In this document: positions 43,575 through 52,562 of the stretch, piece by piece | Numbering within the stretch: the stretch's first letter is position 1 | Layout of the letters: each line of letters opens with the position of its first letter | The notes under the pieces: model-generated | The model's database searches: none | What the model saw: the letters and a program-made list of their open reading frames with translations, nothing else | Told to the model about the DNA's origin: nothing | Assembly: GCA_965215115.1 (NCBI GenBank) | Contig: OZ244050.1 | Location: 3,472,001-3,536,000, forward strand | Direction of reading: 5' to 3' | DNA length: 64,000 nt | DNA from: CALDTK01 sp965215115 | GTDB lineage: Bacteria > Bacteroidota > Bacteroidia > Chitinophagales > Saprospiraceae | Translations under genes and position numbers: made by a program

Positions 43575-45254
43575 TTACCTCACGCCACTGACCCACCTCC
43601 CGGAGGAGAGGCCCCCGTCGGCGCCCTCGATACGGTACGCGTAGACCCCGGCCTGCCGCGGGCCATCGACGGTTGCGCCCTCGGAGATACGTTCCCGGAG
43701 TACGATTCTGCCGGTGGCGTCGTACCAATTGACCGTCGCCGGGTACGCGGCCGGGGCCAGGCCCACGATCCGAAGCCCGTCACCTGTACCGGGGTTTGGG
43801 TAAACGCTAACGGTCTCGGCGATGGCGTCGCCCTCCGCGACGCCGCTGATGAGCGCAAACTGCCCATCGAGCCAGGCGACGCGCTCGCGGAGGAAGGTTT
43901 TGGCGAAAGCCAGCGCGTCGGCGTGACTCGTCGGTACGTATACGTTCGGCCAGGTGTACTGCCCGAGCACGGGCCACCGCTCGAAATTGCGCCGCGCGGG
44001 CGCCCCGCTCGCCACGGTGGCGAGGCTGTCGTACAGACCGTAGAGCCGCTCGTCACTCAGGGCCTCCCCTCCGCGCCGCAGCGACTGCCACCGCGCCGCC
44101 GCCGCCGCGCGGAACTCGTACGACTGCCAGAGTCGCGCGTACCAGAAGGGTCCCTGGAAGCCATCCTCCGGGCAGTACGTCTCGAAAGCATGTACCCAGC
44201 CCTCCGTCCTGTCGCCCTCGCAGTAGTTGGCGTTGCCGATCGCGAGGTTGAAGTCCCACACCGGACCCATGTGGAGCCGCCCGCCCTTGCTGTCCTTGTC
44301 TTTGTACGCGTAGGTACTCAGGCGGTAGCCGTCGACATTCTTGGTAATTTCGTTGACGATCAAAAGGTCCACGAAGCTCCGCTCGTCGATCAGGGGGGCG
44401 TAGCCGCGGGTATCGTCCTCGAAGTCGTCGCTCGCCAGGCGCGCCTCGAAGTCCGACATCCAGTTCTTGATGTAAGCCCGCTGCTGGGGGGTGATGTCCC
44501 GGGGCTTTGGGTAGTGGTACAGCAGCCTAGTCTCTTTCTGGTTCCCGCGGTTGCGCGGCGGCAGCGTAAACGAAGGCTCGTCCGCCCCGTCCTCGCCGGT
44601 GAACTTGTCGGCTTTGATGATGTAGCCGCCGGTGAGGTCGTCGCCGGTGTTTTCGTCCGCGCCGAGCTTGGCGACGTCTACGCGGTACTTGTCGCGCTTC
44701 ACGGACTCGACCAGCGCGTACACGCCCACGTACTGCCCGCCGAGCGTGAGCTCCACCATGCGCGTCCGCGGGGCGTACTCCCCGAGGCTTCGCGCGAGCG
44801 AGTAGGTAAATGCGTTGCGGATGAGGGTCTTGTCGGCGTACGGTCCGTGGAGCACCCAGTCCCCCTCCTCCGGCATGCCGAGCAGCGGGGCCTCGATGTC
44901 GGCGTTGTCCCGATCGCGCAGCTCGATACCGTAGCCTACCTTTGGGAAGAGGTCCTGCGACGAGGAGCCCCGCCGCTCGATGCCGGCGAAGCTGTCGTAG
45001 GCGCGCGCGGGGTCGGTGAGGCGGTTGACCCGCCCCGGGCCATTGTCGATGATCCGCAGGCGCGTGTAGACCTTCGGCTCATCGGGGATCGCCTCCGCGG
45101 CGGCGTCGACGACGAGGATGGGTAAGGTGCTTTCGCTAAAACGCTGTGCGAACGAGGCGCTCGCGCCAACGATCAGGCCGACCCACACTAGAAAAGCCCG
45201 CCCGTAGCGGCCGCGTAAATCGACCGCGATCGAGCGGCGTAGAGCTGGAGTCAT
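43575..45254 (-). CDS. CotH kinase family protein with T9SS sorting domain
   Basis: 559 residues. A signal-like segment (FLVWVGLIVGASASFAQ) precedes the mature part. The CotH region (about residues 110-370) has LFPKVGYGIELRD, GEYAPRTRMVELTLGGQYVGVYALVESVKRD and the catalytic-like HMGPVWDFNLAIGN. Family members are protein kinases of spore coats in Bacillus and secreted enzymes elsewhere. The final 80 residues (VSVYPNPGTGDGLRIVGL, ATVNWYDATGRIV, GVYAYRIEGADG) are a T9SS type A sorting domain. An exact repeat copy at 43896 encodes AFAKT just before that domain. Confidence 0.87.
   Translation of the reverse strand: MTPALRRSIAVDLRGRYGRAFLVWVGLIVGASASFAQRFSESTLPILVVDAAAEAIPDEPKVYTRLRIIDNGPGRVNRLTDPARAYDSFAGIERRGSSSQDLFPKVGYGIELRDRDNADIEAPLLGMPEEGDWVLHGPYADKTLIRNAFTYSLARSLGEYAPRTRMVELTLGGQYVGVYALVESVKRDKYRVDVAKLGADENTGDDLTGGYIIKADKFTGEDGADEPSFTLPPRNRGNQKETRLLYHYPKPRDITPQQRAYIKNWMSDFEARLASDDFEDDTRGYAPLIDERSFVDLLIVNEITKNVDGYRLSTYAYKDKDSKGGRLHMGPVWDFNLAIGNANYCEGDRTEGWVHAFETYCPEDGFQGPFWYARLWQSYEFRAAAAARWQSLRRGGEALSDERLYGLYDSLATVASGAPARRNFERWPVLGQYTWPNVYVPTSHADALAFAKTFLRERVAWLDGQFALISGVAEGDAIAETVSVYPNPGTGDGLRIVGLAPAAYPATVNWYDATGRIVLRERISEGATVDGPRQAGVYAYRIEGADGGLSSGRWVSGVR
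43896..43911 (+). repeat. exact copy of interspersed 16-mer
   Basis: GGTTTTGGCGAAAGCC; AFAKT on the coding strand of the CotH kinase gene. Confidence 0.85.
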
Positions 45255-45331
45255 GTCTGGTAATATAGTGCTTGGCGGCGCTCGAAACCTAACGGCTTTC
45301 AGCCAGGTTCGTTGTTCGTCCGCCGAGCACC

Positions 45332-45347
45332 CGTTTTGGCGACAGCC
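45332..45347 (+). repeat. 14/16 repeat copy in the leader of the ABC exporter
   Basis: CGTTTTGGCGACAGCC lies 14 bp before the TTG start codon of the ABC transporter, in noncoding sequence. Confidence 0.6.
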
Positions 45348-45361
45348 GTCAACGCCCCGCC

Positions 45362-47161
45362 TTGAAGAACCTCGCCTACCTCAACCGATACTTCCTCCAG
45401 TACAAGTGGCGCATCCTCGCGGGCATCGTCTTCGTGTCGCTGAGCAACTACTTCCGCGTCCTCCAGCCGCAGGTCATCCGCGAGGCACTCGACCTCGTGG
45501 TCGAGAACCTGGGCTTCTACCGCAGCGTGGAGGCCTTCCCGGCGGCGCGCGAGGCACTCTTCGACTCGCTCGGCACTACGCTGCTGCTCTTCGGGGGGCT
45601 CGTGCTCTTGCTGGCGCTGCTGATGGGGGTGTTCATGTACTTCATGCGGCAGACGATCATCGTCGTGAGTCGCCTCATCGAGTACGACCTGCGCCGCGAC
45701 CTCTACGCCCACTACCAGCGGCTGAGCCGGGGCTTCTACCGCCGCAACAAGACCGGCGACCTGATGAGTCGCGTCTCGGAGGACGTCAACAACGTGCGCA
45801 ACTACCTCGGACCGGCGGTGCTGTACGGCGTCAACCTCGTGAGCACCTTCATCTTCGCGGTCACGGCGATGCTCGCGGTCAACGTCGAGCTCACGCTCTG
45901 GAGCCTCGCGCCGCTGCCGATCCTGAGCGTCTCGATCTACTACGTGTCCGACCTCATCAACCGCCGCTCGACCGTCATCCAGCAGCAGGTCGCCAAGCTC
46001 ACCAGTACCGCGCAGGAGGTGTACTCCGGGATCCGCGTGGTGAAGAGCTACACGCAGGAGGGCAGCCTCGCGAAGGTGTTCGCCGAGCAGACCGAGGACT
46101 ACCGCAAGAAATCGATGGGCCTGGCCGTGGTCGACGCGGCGTTCTTCCCGATCATGATCTTCTTGATCGGCGCCTCGACGATCATCACGGTGTATGTCGG
46201 GGGCCTACAGGTGATGCGCGGCGAGATATCGGCCGGCAACGTCGCGGAGTTCGTCATCTACATCAACATGCTCACGTGGCCCGTGACGGCCATCGGGTGG
46301 ATTGCCTCGATCGTGCAGCAGGCGGAGGCGAGCCAGAAGCGCATCAATGAGTTCCTTTCGGAAAAACCGGAGATCGTGTCGACGGCCCCGGCGGCCAGTG
46401 GCGCCCTGCGCGGCGAGATCGCCTTCGAGCACGTGGACTTTACCTACCCCGCGGGTGCGCACGCCCTGCGCGACGTGAGCTTCCGCCTCGGGGCCGGGCA
46501 GAAGATGGCCGTCATCGGCAAAACGGGCTCCGGGAAGACCACCATCGCCGAGGTGCTCCTGCGCAACTTCGACCCCGACGGCGGGCGGGTCCTGCTCGAC
46601 GGCGTCGACCTGCGCGAACGCGACCTCGCGCACGTGCGGCAGCGCATCGGGTACGTCCCGCAGGAGGTGTTCCTCTTCTCCGATACCGTCGGCGAGAACA
46701 TCGCCTTCGGGGTCGACGGGGCCAAACCCTCCCTGGAGACGATACAGCGCTACGCCGGGTACGCCGCCGTCCACGAGGACATCGAGGAGCTGCCCGAACG
46801 CTACGAGACCCTCGTCGGCGAGCGTGGCGTGACCCTCAGCGGCGGGCAGAAACAGCGCGTGAGCCTGGCGCGGGCCCTCATTAAGAATCCGGACATCGTC
46901 ATCCTCGACGACAGCTTGAGCGCCGTCGACACGAGTACCGAAGCCCGGATTCTCGGTTACCTCAACAACGAGCTGGCCGACAAGACCGCCATCGTGATCA
47001 CGCACCGGATCTACTCCCTGCTCGACTTCGACAAGATCATCGTCATCGACGACGGCCGCATCGTGGAGGAGGGCACGCACGAGGAGTTGCTGGCCGGGGA
47101 GGGCTACTACGCCGAGCAATTCGAGCGGCAGCGCTTGGAGGCGGTGGAGGACGTGGTTTAG
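45362..47161 (+). CDS. ABC transporter, fused permease and ATPase
   Basis: 599 residues from TTG 45362, the only start giving the full first membrane helix region (KNLAYLNRYFLQYKWRILAG). ABC exporter type I with about six membrane helices (1-330) then a nucleotide-binding domain: Walker A GKTGSGKT near residue 384, signature LSGGQKQR, Walker B DIVILDDSLS and H-loop ITHR. Half-transporter of the MsbA/LmrA type, substrate unknown. The plus-strand P-loop contains GGCAAAACGG, which is not counted as a repeat copy. The gene ends at a long inverted repeat. Confidence 0.92.
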   Translation: MKNLAYLNRYFLQYKWRILAGIVFVSLSNYFRVLQPQVIREALDLVVENLGFYRSVEAFPAAREALFDSLGTTLLLFGGLVLLLALLMGVFMYFMRQTIIVVSRLIEYDLRRDLYAHYQRLSRGFYRRNKTGDLMSRVSEDVNNVRNYLGPAVLYGVNLVSTFIFAVTAMLAVNVELTLWSLAPLPILSVSIYYVSDLINRRSTVIQQQVAKLTSTAQEVYSGIRVVKSYTQEGSLAKVFAEQTEDYRKKSMGLAVVDAAFFPIMIFLIGASTIITVYVGGLQVMRGEISAGNVAEFVIYINMLTWPVTAIGWIASIVQQAEASQKRINEFLSEKPEIVSTAPAASGALRGEIAFEHVDFTYPAGAHALRDVSFRLGAGQKMAVIGKTGSGKTTIAEVLLRNFDPDGGRVLLDGVDLRERDLAHVRQRIGYVPQEVFLFSDTVGENIAFGVDGAKPSLETIQRYAGYAAVHEDIEELPERYETLVGERGVTLSGGQKQRVSLARALIKNPDIVILDDSLSAVDTSTEARILGYLNNELADKTAIVITHRIYSLLDFDKIIVIDDGRIVEEGTHEELLAGEGYYAEQFERQRLEAVEDVV

Positions 47162-47253
47162 GACACGAGGATCACGAGGGAGACACGAGGCGCACGAAGG
47201 CAGGGGCGGTCTAGCCTTGTGGTCCTCGTGTCTCCCTCGTGGCCTTCGTGTCC
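47161..47253. repeat. Long inverted repeat between convergent genes
   Basis: Arms 47161-47200 and 47215-47253 are complementary over about 39 positions with few mismatches (core CACGAGGGAGACACGAGG pairs with CCTCGTGTCTCCCTCGTG); loop of 14 nt. The arms are themselves built of repeated CACGAGG words. It starts inside the ABC gene's stop codon and ends 15 bp before the VWA-like gene's stop. Likely works as a bidirectional terminator, but it is far longer than usual and may be a mobile palindrome. Confidence 0.75.
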
Positions 47254-47267
47254 AAAAAGTGGACCTC

Positions 47268-49325
47268 TCAATACCCTCCCAGTCTCCGCCGCAGAAACCA
47301 TTCGACACTTAGCAATACCAACACTATGGCCAGCAGCCACGGCCAGTCGATCAGCGGTCGGGTCTTGACCTGGGAGTAGAGCACCGGCTTGGCCGTCGAA
47401 CTGGCGATGAGCTCGTCGGCCAGGGCATCCAGGTCCGCGGTCGTGACCAGTCGGCCGCCGCGGGCATCGCTCACGCGCCGGAGCAGGTCCCAGTCGGCCG
47501 TCGTGACGGCGCTCTCGAGGTCGATCTGCTGAATGCTGAACGCGCCCTCCGCCGCGTAGGCCTGCCCGGCGTAGTTGGTCGAGGCGCGGTACTGGTAGTC
47601 CCCGGCCGGGAGGCGCCCGGCACGCAACTGGTAGCTCTGCCCGACCTTGTCCATGACGAACTCGTAGCTCGCCCCGCCGCGCTCCGTGACGCGGACCTGG
47701 ACGTCGGGCTCATTGACCAGCTGAAAACTCGCGTTGTAGAGCTCTCCCTGCAGGCGGACGTCCTCGCTCGTCGTGTAGACCCGCTGCGAGGGCGCGACCC
47801 GGAAGGGGCGCTTGTCGTCGCGCAGGGCGAGGTACTGCACCGTGGCTAACACCATTGCGTCGAAGACCTCGTGGCTCTCGTGGGCCTGGTACTCGGCGAG
47901 GCGCCAGCGCCAGAGGCCCTCCCCGACGAAGACGCCCGTCTTGACGCCGCCGACCTCCCCCATGGCCAGCAGCGGGTAATCCGTCTCGACGCGGCCGACG
48001 CGCTGGCGCAGCAACACCTCCCCGCCCGCCAGCGGACCGTAGTCCCCGAAGGGCGCCGAGGCCGGCGGCAGACCCCGCAGGCGCGCGTCCCAGTCGGCCC
48101 CGACGCTGAAGAGCCGGAAGGCCGTATTCAACTGCGGCGTCACTTCGTTGGCGGCCCCGGGTTTTGGCGAAAGCCGCAGCAGGCCCTGCAGCCCGAGCGC
48201 CGCCGGCGTCGGGGAGGCCCCCGTGATGAACCAGCGGCCGACCTGGCGGGTGTCCAACTTACGGACGATGCCCTGGGCCGCGGTGCTGCCGGCGCCGAGA
48301 CCGTGGAAGATGACGAGGTCCGCCTGGGATACGTCGCCGCCGAAGCGGTCGAGCAGCGCGAAGGTCGTCTCGTAGTTCTTGTTCTCGTCGAGGGCCTGGC
48401 GCAGCGCGCTCACGTCGGGGTGCGGGGCGGCGGCGAGGATGAGGATGCGCTGGCGGGCATCGAGCACGTCGATGAAGATCTCGCGGGTGTTGTTGGTGCG
48501 GTTGCGCTCCCCGCTCACGGGACTCGCGGAGATGGTGTAGCGCTGGAGGCCCGCCGTCCGTGGTTCGATCTCGAAGCGGGCCGTCTTCAGGTCCCGCGCG
48601 CGCTCGAAGCGGACGGCCTCCGCCCTGCCCGTGGCCGGGCCGCTGAGCGTGACGTTGGTCGCCGCGCCCGGGAGCCCCGTCGCGAGCACGTCGACCTGGA
48701 CCTCGACGCGGTCGCCGAGGTAGGCGATGCGGTTGTGGAGCACCTCGCGGATCGCGATGTCGCGTTGGGGCGTCGTGTCCCCGAGCGCGATCGCGAAGGT
48801 GGGGCTGAGGAGTTCGGCGGCGCCGTAGCTCGGGTCGGCGCCCTGGTTGTAGATCCCGTCGGTGGCCACGATGACGCCGGCGAGGAGCTCGGGCGGGAAG
48901 GTCTGGCGGGCGTAGGCGAACAGGCCGCTCAGGTCGGTGGCCGCGTCGGTGGCGGTGTCGGCGGCCGGGCGGACGGCCTCGCCGATGGCCACGCGCTGCA
49001 CGTCGAAGTGGGACTGGAGCCTTTCGGCAAAACGGTCGAGTTCGCCGGTGATGCCGTCGACCTCGGTTTTGGCGGAAGCCGACCTATCCTCAGCCACCAG
49101 TATCGTCGGGCGCTGCGTGCGCGAAGTGACCGTCCGTAGGAGGGGCCCTAGCAGCAGGAAGGCGAGCAACCCGATGGCTACGGCCCGCAGCGCCGCCATG
49201 CCGATCCTCGCCCCCGTCGGCCACTGCGGCGTGCGCCAGTAGAGCAGCGCCGCCACCGCGACGGCCGCCGCGACGCAGAGCGAGAGGTAGGCGCTGGGTT
49301 GCGTCAGAATGATTTGGCCGTCCAT
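47268..49325 (-). CDS. VWA/BatA-like membrane protein
   Basis: 685 residues. Two N-terminal helices (SAYLSLCVAAAVAVAALL; MAALRAVAIGLLAFLLLG) and one at the C-terminus (WPWLLAIVLVLLSVEWFLRRR). Between them are a VWA-like fold (PTILVAEDRSASAK, where the MIDAS-type D-x-S-x-S is DRSAS, then GVIVATDGIYNQG), Ig-like strands and a glutamine-amidotransferase-like region with ILILAAAPHPDVSALRQAL. Typical of large Bacteroidota proteins related to BatA. Role unknown. Exact repeat copy 48160 (LSPKP); copies 49019 and 49065 lie 46 bp apart. Confidence 0.72.
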   Translation of the reverse strand: MDGQIILTQPSAYLSLCVAAAVAVAALLYWRTPQWPTGARIGMAALRAVAIGLLAFLLLGPLLRTVTSRTQRPTILVAEDRSASAKTEVDGITGELDRFAERLQSHFDVQRVAIGEAVRPAADTATDAATDLSGLFAYARQTFPPELLAGVIVATDGIYNQGADPSYGAAELLSPTFAIALGDTTPQRDIAIREVLHNRIAYLGDRVEVQVDVLATGLPGAATNVTLSGPATGRAEAVRFERARDLKTARFEIEPRTAGLQRYTISASPVSGERNRTNNTREIFIDVLDARQRILILAAAPHPDVSALRQALDENKNYETTFALLDRFGGDVSQADLVIFHGLGAGSTAAQGIVRKLDTRQVGRWFITGASPTPAALGLQGLLRLSPKPGAANEVTPQLNTAFRLFSVGADWDARLRGLPPASAPFGDYGPLAGGEVLLRQRVGRVETDYPLLAMGEVGGVKTGVFVGEGLWRWRLAEYQAHESHEVFDAMVLATVQYLALRDDKRPFRVAPSQRVYTTSEDVRLQGELYNASFQLVNEPDVQVRVTERGGASYEFVMDKVGQSYQLRAGRLPAGDYQYRASTNYAGQAYAAEGAFSIQQIDLESAVTTADWDLLRRVSDARGGRLVTTADLDALADELIASSTAKPVLYSQVKTRPLIDWPWLLAIVLVLLSVEWFLRRRLGGY
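48160..48175 (+). repeat. exact copy of interspersed 16-mer
   Basis: GGTTTTGGCGAAAGCC read LSPKP on the coding strand, a third frame for this orientation. Confidence 0.85.
49019..49080. repeat. Pair of repeat copies in opposite orientation
   Basis: GCCTTTCGGCAAAACG (49019-49034) and GGTTTTGGCGGAAGCC (49065-49080) face each other 30 bp apart inside the VWA-like gene. Confidence 0.6.
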
Positions 49326-49358
49326 ACGGCGCTATATACGATGGGGCGTCAGGTTTGG

Positions 49359-49388
49359 TTGGACGGGGGCGCCCCCGCATATCCTTTG
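49359..49388 (+). promoter_or_regulatory. Promoter of the secreted protein gene at 49415
   Basis: TTG at 49359-49361, 18-bp spacer, then TATCCTTTG at 49380-49388 (TAnnTTTG with one extra base), 26 bp ahead of ATG 49415. A near-identical TTTCCTTTGCGGA precedes murF-alr on the other strand. Confidence 0.5.
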
Positions 49389-49414
49389 CGGAGTTCGCTT
49401 CGTTACAGGGGCCT

Positions 49415-50689
49415 ATGCGCGCAATTTTACTGGCCGTCGCCTGTGTCTTCATCGCCTCACGCGTCGAGGCCGCCTACCTGCTGGTCCCGATGGACGAGGG
49501 GCAGACCGATCACCTCAAGTCCTACGGCATCACGTTCTGGGTGCTGGAGAAGAAGGTCGAGGCGTACTGGTTGCTCAACTACCGGGGCGGTTCGTTCGCC
49601 TTTCGGCAAAACGAGGCCTTCGAGCGCGAGTGCAAGACGCGCAACGTGAGGTACGAGATCATCAGCGATGCGCAGTTCAACGGCATCCTCGCCGAGATCG
49701 CGCACCCGGAGAAGAACATGGACGCCATCAAGCTCGAGGTCGCGCCCCGGGTGGCGGTCTACACGCCGGCCTTCAACGCGAAGGGCGAGCGCGTGCAGCC
49801 GTGGGACGACGCCGTGACCCTCGTGCTCACCTACGCCGAGATCCCCTACGAGACCGTGTACGACTCCGAGGTGCTCGCCGGCGAACTCGCCAACTACGAC
49901 TGGCTCCACCTCCACCACGAGGACTTCACGGGGCAGTACGGCCGGTTTTACGCCAACTTCCACACGCAACCCTGGTACCGCGAGAACGTCCGGCAGTCCG
50001 AGGCGCTCGCCCGGCAGGAGGGGTTCGCGAAGGTGAGCGAGCTCAAGCGGGCCGTCGTCAAGACCGTGCGCGAGTTCGTGGCCGGGGGCGGGTTCATGTT
50101 CGCGATGTGCTCCGCGACCGACACCTACGACATCGCCCTGGCCGCCGACGGGCTCGACATCTGCGCCGAGATTTACGACGGGGATGCGGCCGACCCGAAC
50201 GCCCAGGAGAAGCTCAACTTCGGCAACACCTTCGCCTTCAAGGACTTCGAGCTGATGAAGAACCCGCTCGAGTACGAGTTCTCGACCATCGACCCGACCC
50301 TCGACCGCCGCATCGCCGCCGAGCAGGACTACTTCACGCTGTTCGACTTTTCCGCCAAGTGGGACCCGATCCCCACGATGCTGACGCAAAACCACACGCG
50401 CACCGTCAAGGGCTTCATGGGGCAGACCACGTCCTTCCGCAACGAGAACATCAAGAGTTCGGTGCTGATCCTCGGCGAGACCAAGCCCCTCGACGAGGCC
50501 CGCTACATCCACGGCAGCTTCGGGGAGGGCACCTGGACCTTCTACGGCGGCCACGACCCAGAGGACTACCGGCACTACGTCCAGGACCCGGAGACCGACC
50601 TGAGCCTCCACCCCCACAGCCCCGGCTACCGCCTGATCCTGAACAACGTGCTCTTCCCGGCCGCGGAGAAGAAGAAGCGCAAGACGTGA
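49415..50689 (+). CDS. Exported protein of the Bacteroidota 'asparagine synthetase B' group
   Basis: 424 residues from ATG 49415, with signal peptide (MRAILLAVACVFIASRVEAA). Begins YLLVPMDEGQTDHLKSYGITFWVLEKKVEAYWLLNYRGGSF, which I recognise as a conserved Bacteroidota protein that databases often label asparagine synthetase B. No glutaminase or AsnB synthetase motif is present, so the name is probably misleading. The middle has LHLHHEDFTGQYGRFYAN and GGFMFAMCSATDTYDIALA, like a class I glutamine-amidotransferase-type fold. A repeat copy (49598-49613) encodes AFRQN. Function unknown. Confidence 0.6.
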   Translation: MRAILLAVACVFIASRVEAAYLLVPMDEGQTDHLKSYGITFWVLEKKVEAYWLLNYRGGSFAFRQNEAFERECKTRNVRYEIISDAQFNGILAEIAHPEKNMDAIKLEVAPRVAVYTPAFNAKGERVQPWDDAVTLVLTYAEIPYETVYDSEVLAGELANYDWLHLHHEDFTGQYGRFYANFHTQPWYRENVRQSEALARQEGFAKVSELKRAVVKTVREFVAGGGFMFAMCSATDTYDIALAADGLDICAEIYDGDAADPNAQEKLNFGNTFAFKDFELMKNPLEYEFSTIDPTLDRRIAAEQDYFTLFDFSAKWDPIPTMLTQNHTRTVKGFMGQTTSFRNENIKSSVLILGETKPLDEARYIHGSFGEGTWTFYGGHDPEDYRHYVQDPETDLSLHPHSPGYRLILNNVLFPAAEKKKRKT

Positions 50690-50765
50690 GGACGCGGAGC
50701 GTGGTAATGGCCTTTGGCGGCGATGGCCTACGGCGCCACTGGCCAAACGCCGCCACCGGCCAACC

Positions 50766-50773
50766 TACCTTCG
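50766..50773 (+). promoter_or_regulatory. Candidate -7 box for enoyl-CoA hydratase gene
   Basis: TACCTTCG followed by 5 nt and the ATG, exactly as in purH. Suggests leaderless transcription. Confidence 0.4.
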
Positions 50774-50778
50774 CCCCC

Positions 50779-51564
50779 ATGCCCGATTACTCCACGCTCC
50801 TCACCGCGCTCCACGACGACGTCCTCACCGTCACCATCAACCGCCCAGGAGCCCTCAACGCCATTAGCGGCGCCGTCATGACCGAGCTCGGCCGACTCTT
50901 CGCCGAGGAGGTGCCCGCTACCGAAAGCCTCCGCGGCGTCATCATCACGGGGGCCGGTGATAAGAGCTTCGTCGCCGGAGCGGACATCAAGGAGTTCCTG
51001 GAGTTGAGCAGCAGCGACGCCCGCGAGATGAGCGAGCGCGGTCAGAACATCTTCGACCGCATCGAGCGCTGCAACATCCCCGTCGTCGCGGCCATCCAGG
51101 GGTATGCCCTCGGGGCCGGGTGTGAACTCGCGATGGCGTGCCACATGCGCGTCGCCGGGGAGCGGGCGCAGTTCGGCCAACCCGAGGCCAAGCTCGGCTT
51201 GGTGCCCGGGTACGGCGGCACGCAGCGGCTCGTCCAACTCATCGGCAAGACCAAGGCCCTCGAGTACCTGATGACCGGCGACATGTTCGACGCCGACACC
51301 GCGCTGCGCCTGGGACTCGTCAACTACGTCGTGCCCGCGGGCCAGGAGCAGGCCAAGGCCCGCGAGTTGATCGGCAAGACCGCCGACAAGGCGCCGATCG
51401 CGCTGGCGGGCATCATCGAGAGCGTCAACGCGTACGACGACCCAGGGATGAACGGTTACGCCTGCGAGGTGCACAACTTCGGTCGCTGCGCCAACACCGA
51501 GGACTTCAAGGAGGGTGCCGCGGCCTTCGTCGAGAAGCGCCGGGCGAACTTCGTAGGTCGATAA
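50779..51564 (+). CDS. Enoyl-CoA hydratase/isomerase family protein
   Basis: 261 residues, crotonase fold. NRPGALNAISGAVMTEL, the oxyanion-hole loop KSFVAGADIKEFLEL, and the catalytic-Glu region GYALGAGCELAMACHMRVAGERAQFGQPEAKLGLVPGYGGTQRL (both Glu residues of the hydratase pair present). Likely hydrates trans-2-enoyl-CoA in fatty-acid oxidation or polyhydroxyalkanoate-type metabolism. The neighbouring ferredoxin is 14 bp downstream, which may or may not be functional coupling. Confidence 0.92.
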   Translation: MPDYSTLLTALHDDVLTVTINRPGALNAISGAVMTELGRLFAEEVPATESLRGVIITGAGDKSFVAGADIKEFLELSSSDAREMSERGQNIFDRIERCNIPVVAAIQGYALGAGCELAMACHMRVAGERAQFGQPEAKLGLVPGYGGTQRLVQLIGKTKALEYLMTGDMFDADTALRLGLVNYVVPAGQEQAKARELIGKTADKAPIALAGIIESVNAYDDPGMNGYACEVHNFGRCANTEDFKEGAAAFVEKRRANFVGR

Positions 51565-51578
51565 AAGCGTCCCCGCAA

Positions 51579-51896
51579 ATGGAATCGATCAGGATCACGG
51601 TCATCGACCGCGCCGGGGCCACCCACGAGCTCGAGGCCCCGACGGACATGGCGCTCAACGTCATGGAGGTGTGTCGCGCGAGTGACCTCGGGGTCGAGGG
51701 CACCTGCGGCGGGATGGCCCTGTGTGCGTCGTGCCACTGCTACGTCGAGTCCGACCACGATATTTTCGAGAGAAGCGACGCGGAGGAGGACATGCTCGAC
51801 CAGGCCTTCTTCGTGGAGCCCAATAGTCGCCTGGGCTGCCAGATTGCTATCGCGGACGGGATCGATGAACTCGTGATTCGACTAGCACCAGTGTAA
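51579..51896 (+). CDS. 2Fe-2S ferredoxin (adrenodoxin type)
   Basis: 105 residues. Cluster ligands: Cys in TCGG, then CASCHC with two of the Cys, and Cys in LGCQIAI, spaced C-x5-C-x2-C-x~36-C. Starts MESIRITVIDRAG. Small electron carrier of the cytoplasm, partner unknown; in many Bacteroidota such ferredoxins supply Fe-S cluster assembly. Confidence 0.9.
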   Translation: MESIRITVIDRAGATHELEAPTDMALNVMEVCRASDLGVEGTCGGMALCASCHCYVESDHDIFERSDAEEDMLDQAFFVEPNSRLGCQIAIADGIDELVIRLAPV

Positions 51897-51908
51897 GGAA
51901 GCGGCTTC

Positions 51909-51942
51909 GCCCGTCGCACCCCTCAGCCAATACACGACGGGC
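51909..51942. terminator. Weak stem-loop between ferredoxin and START-like gene
   Basis: GCCCGTCG / CGACGGGC, 18-nt loop, no T-tract, in the 100-bp convergent gap. Confidence 0.3.
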
Positions 51943-51996
51943 GTGCCGTCCAGCGTCCAATAGGCGCGGCCGGTCCCTCTGTCGGGCCGAAGGCCC

Positions 51997-52377
51997 TCAC
52001 CCCCCGATTTCCTGACGCAGGATCTTCAGCTGGCTCTCCCAAAGCTTTTTACTGTCCGCGACCTCGTCCTCGTCGCAGAAGTCGATCACCTCCAGGACCG
52101 TCTGGTCGGTGACCCCGGCGCGGTACATCTTGAACTCGAGGTACTCCGACTTGTCGTCGGCGTCGTCCCACACGAAGCGCACGCGGCTCTCCTCGTCGCT
52201 GTCGACCAGGGTCGCGGCCTCGTCGGCGCCGTTCCACGAGAACACGTACCGGTCGCCCTCGACGTCGGCCTCGTCGGCGAACCAGCGCGCGAGGCAGACC
52301 GAATCGGTGATGAACTGGTAAAGCATCGCCGGGGAGGCCTTGTACAACTCTTCTAGCTTGAACTTCACTCGATCCAT
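51997..52377 (-). CDS. START-like domain protein
   Basis: 126 residues from ATG 52377; the frame is open upstream, but MDRVKFKLEELYKASPAMLYQFI is the family start. Later parts: LARWFADEADVEGDRYVFSWNG and ILRQEIGG. Matches the small START/AHSA1-like family conserved in Bacteroidota, presumed to bind a hydrophobic ligand. Cytoplasmic, no signal peptide. Divergent from rpoD across a 370-bp gap. Confidence 0.8.
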   Translation of the reverse strand: MDRVKFKLEELYKASPAMLYQFITDSVCLARWFADEADVEGDRYVFSWNGADEAATLVDSDEESRVRFVWDDADDKSEYLEFKMYRAGVTDQTVLEVIDFCDEDEVADSKKLWESQLKILRQEIGG

Positions 52378-52531
52378 GTGGGGGCAATAAACCGACGATC
52401 CTCCTATTTTCCAAATAGGGGGAACTTTTCGCGCGCCGGAAAGATTATCCCTACCGTCTATGCGCAGAACCCCCACCAGCACCAGCACCCCCGCCGATCT
52501 ACCCTATCTCGCTAAACTTGCCCCCGGGGCC

Positions 52532-52562
52532 TTGACGCCGATACGGGAACGGCATATTTTTG
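52532..52562 (+). promoter_or_regulatory. Promoter of rpoD
   Basis: TTG at 52532 (in CTTGACG), 20-bp spacer, TATTTTTG at 52555-52562: a full Bacteroidota -33/-7 pair. The 185-nt leader to ATG 52748 is AT-rich and has no gene. No other structure was found in the 370-bp gap 52378-52747. Confidence 0.65.

Noticed and set aside
46517..46526. GGCAAAACGG in the ABC transporter as another copy of the 16-mer
   Set aside because: It is the codon sequence of the Walker A loop GKTG and lacks the left half of the motif.
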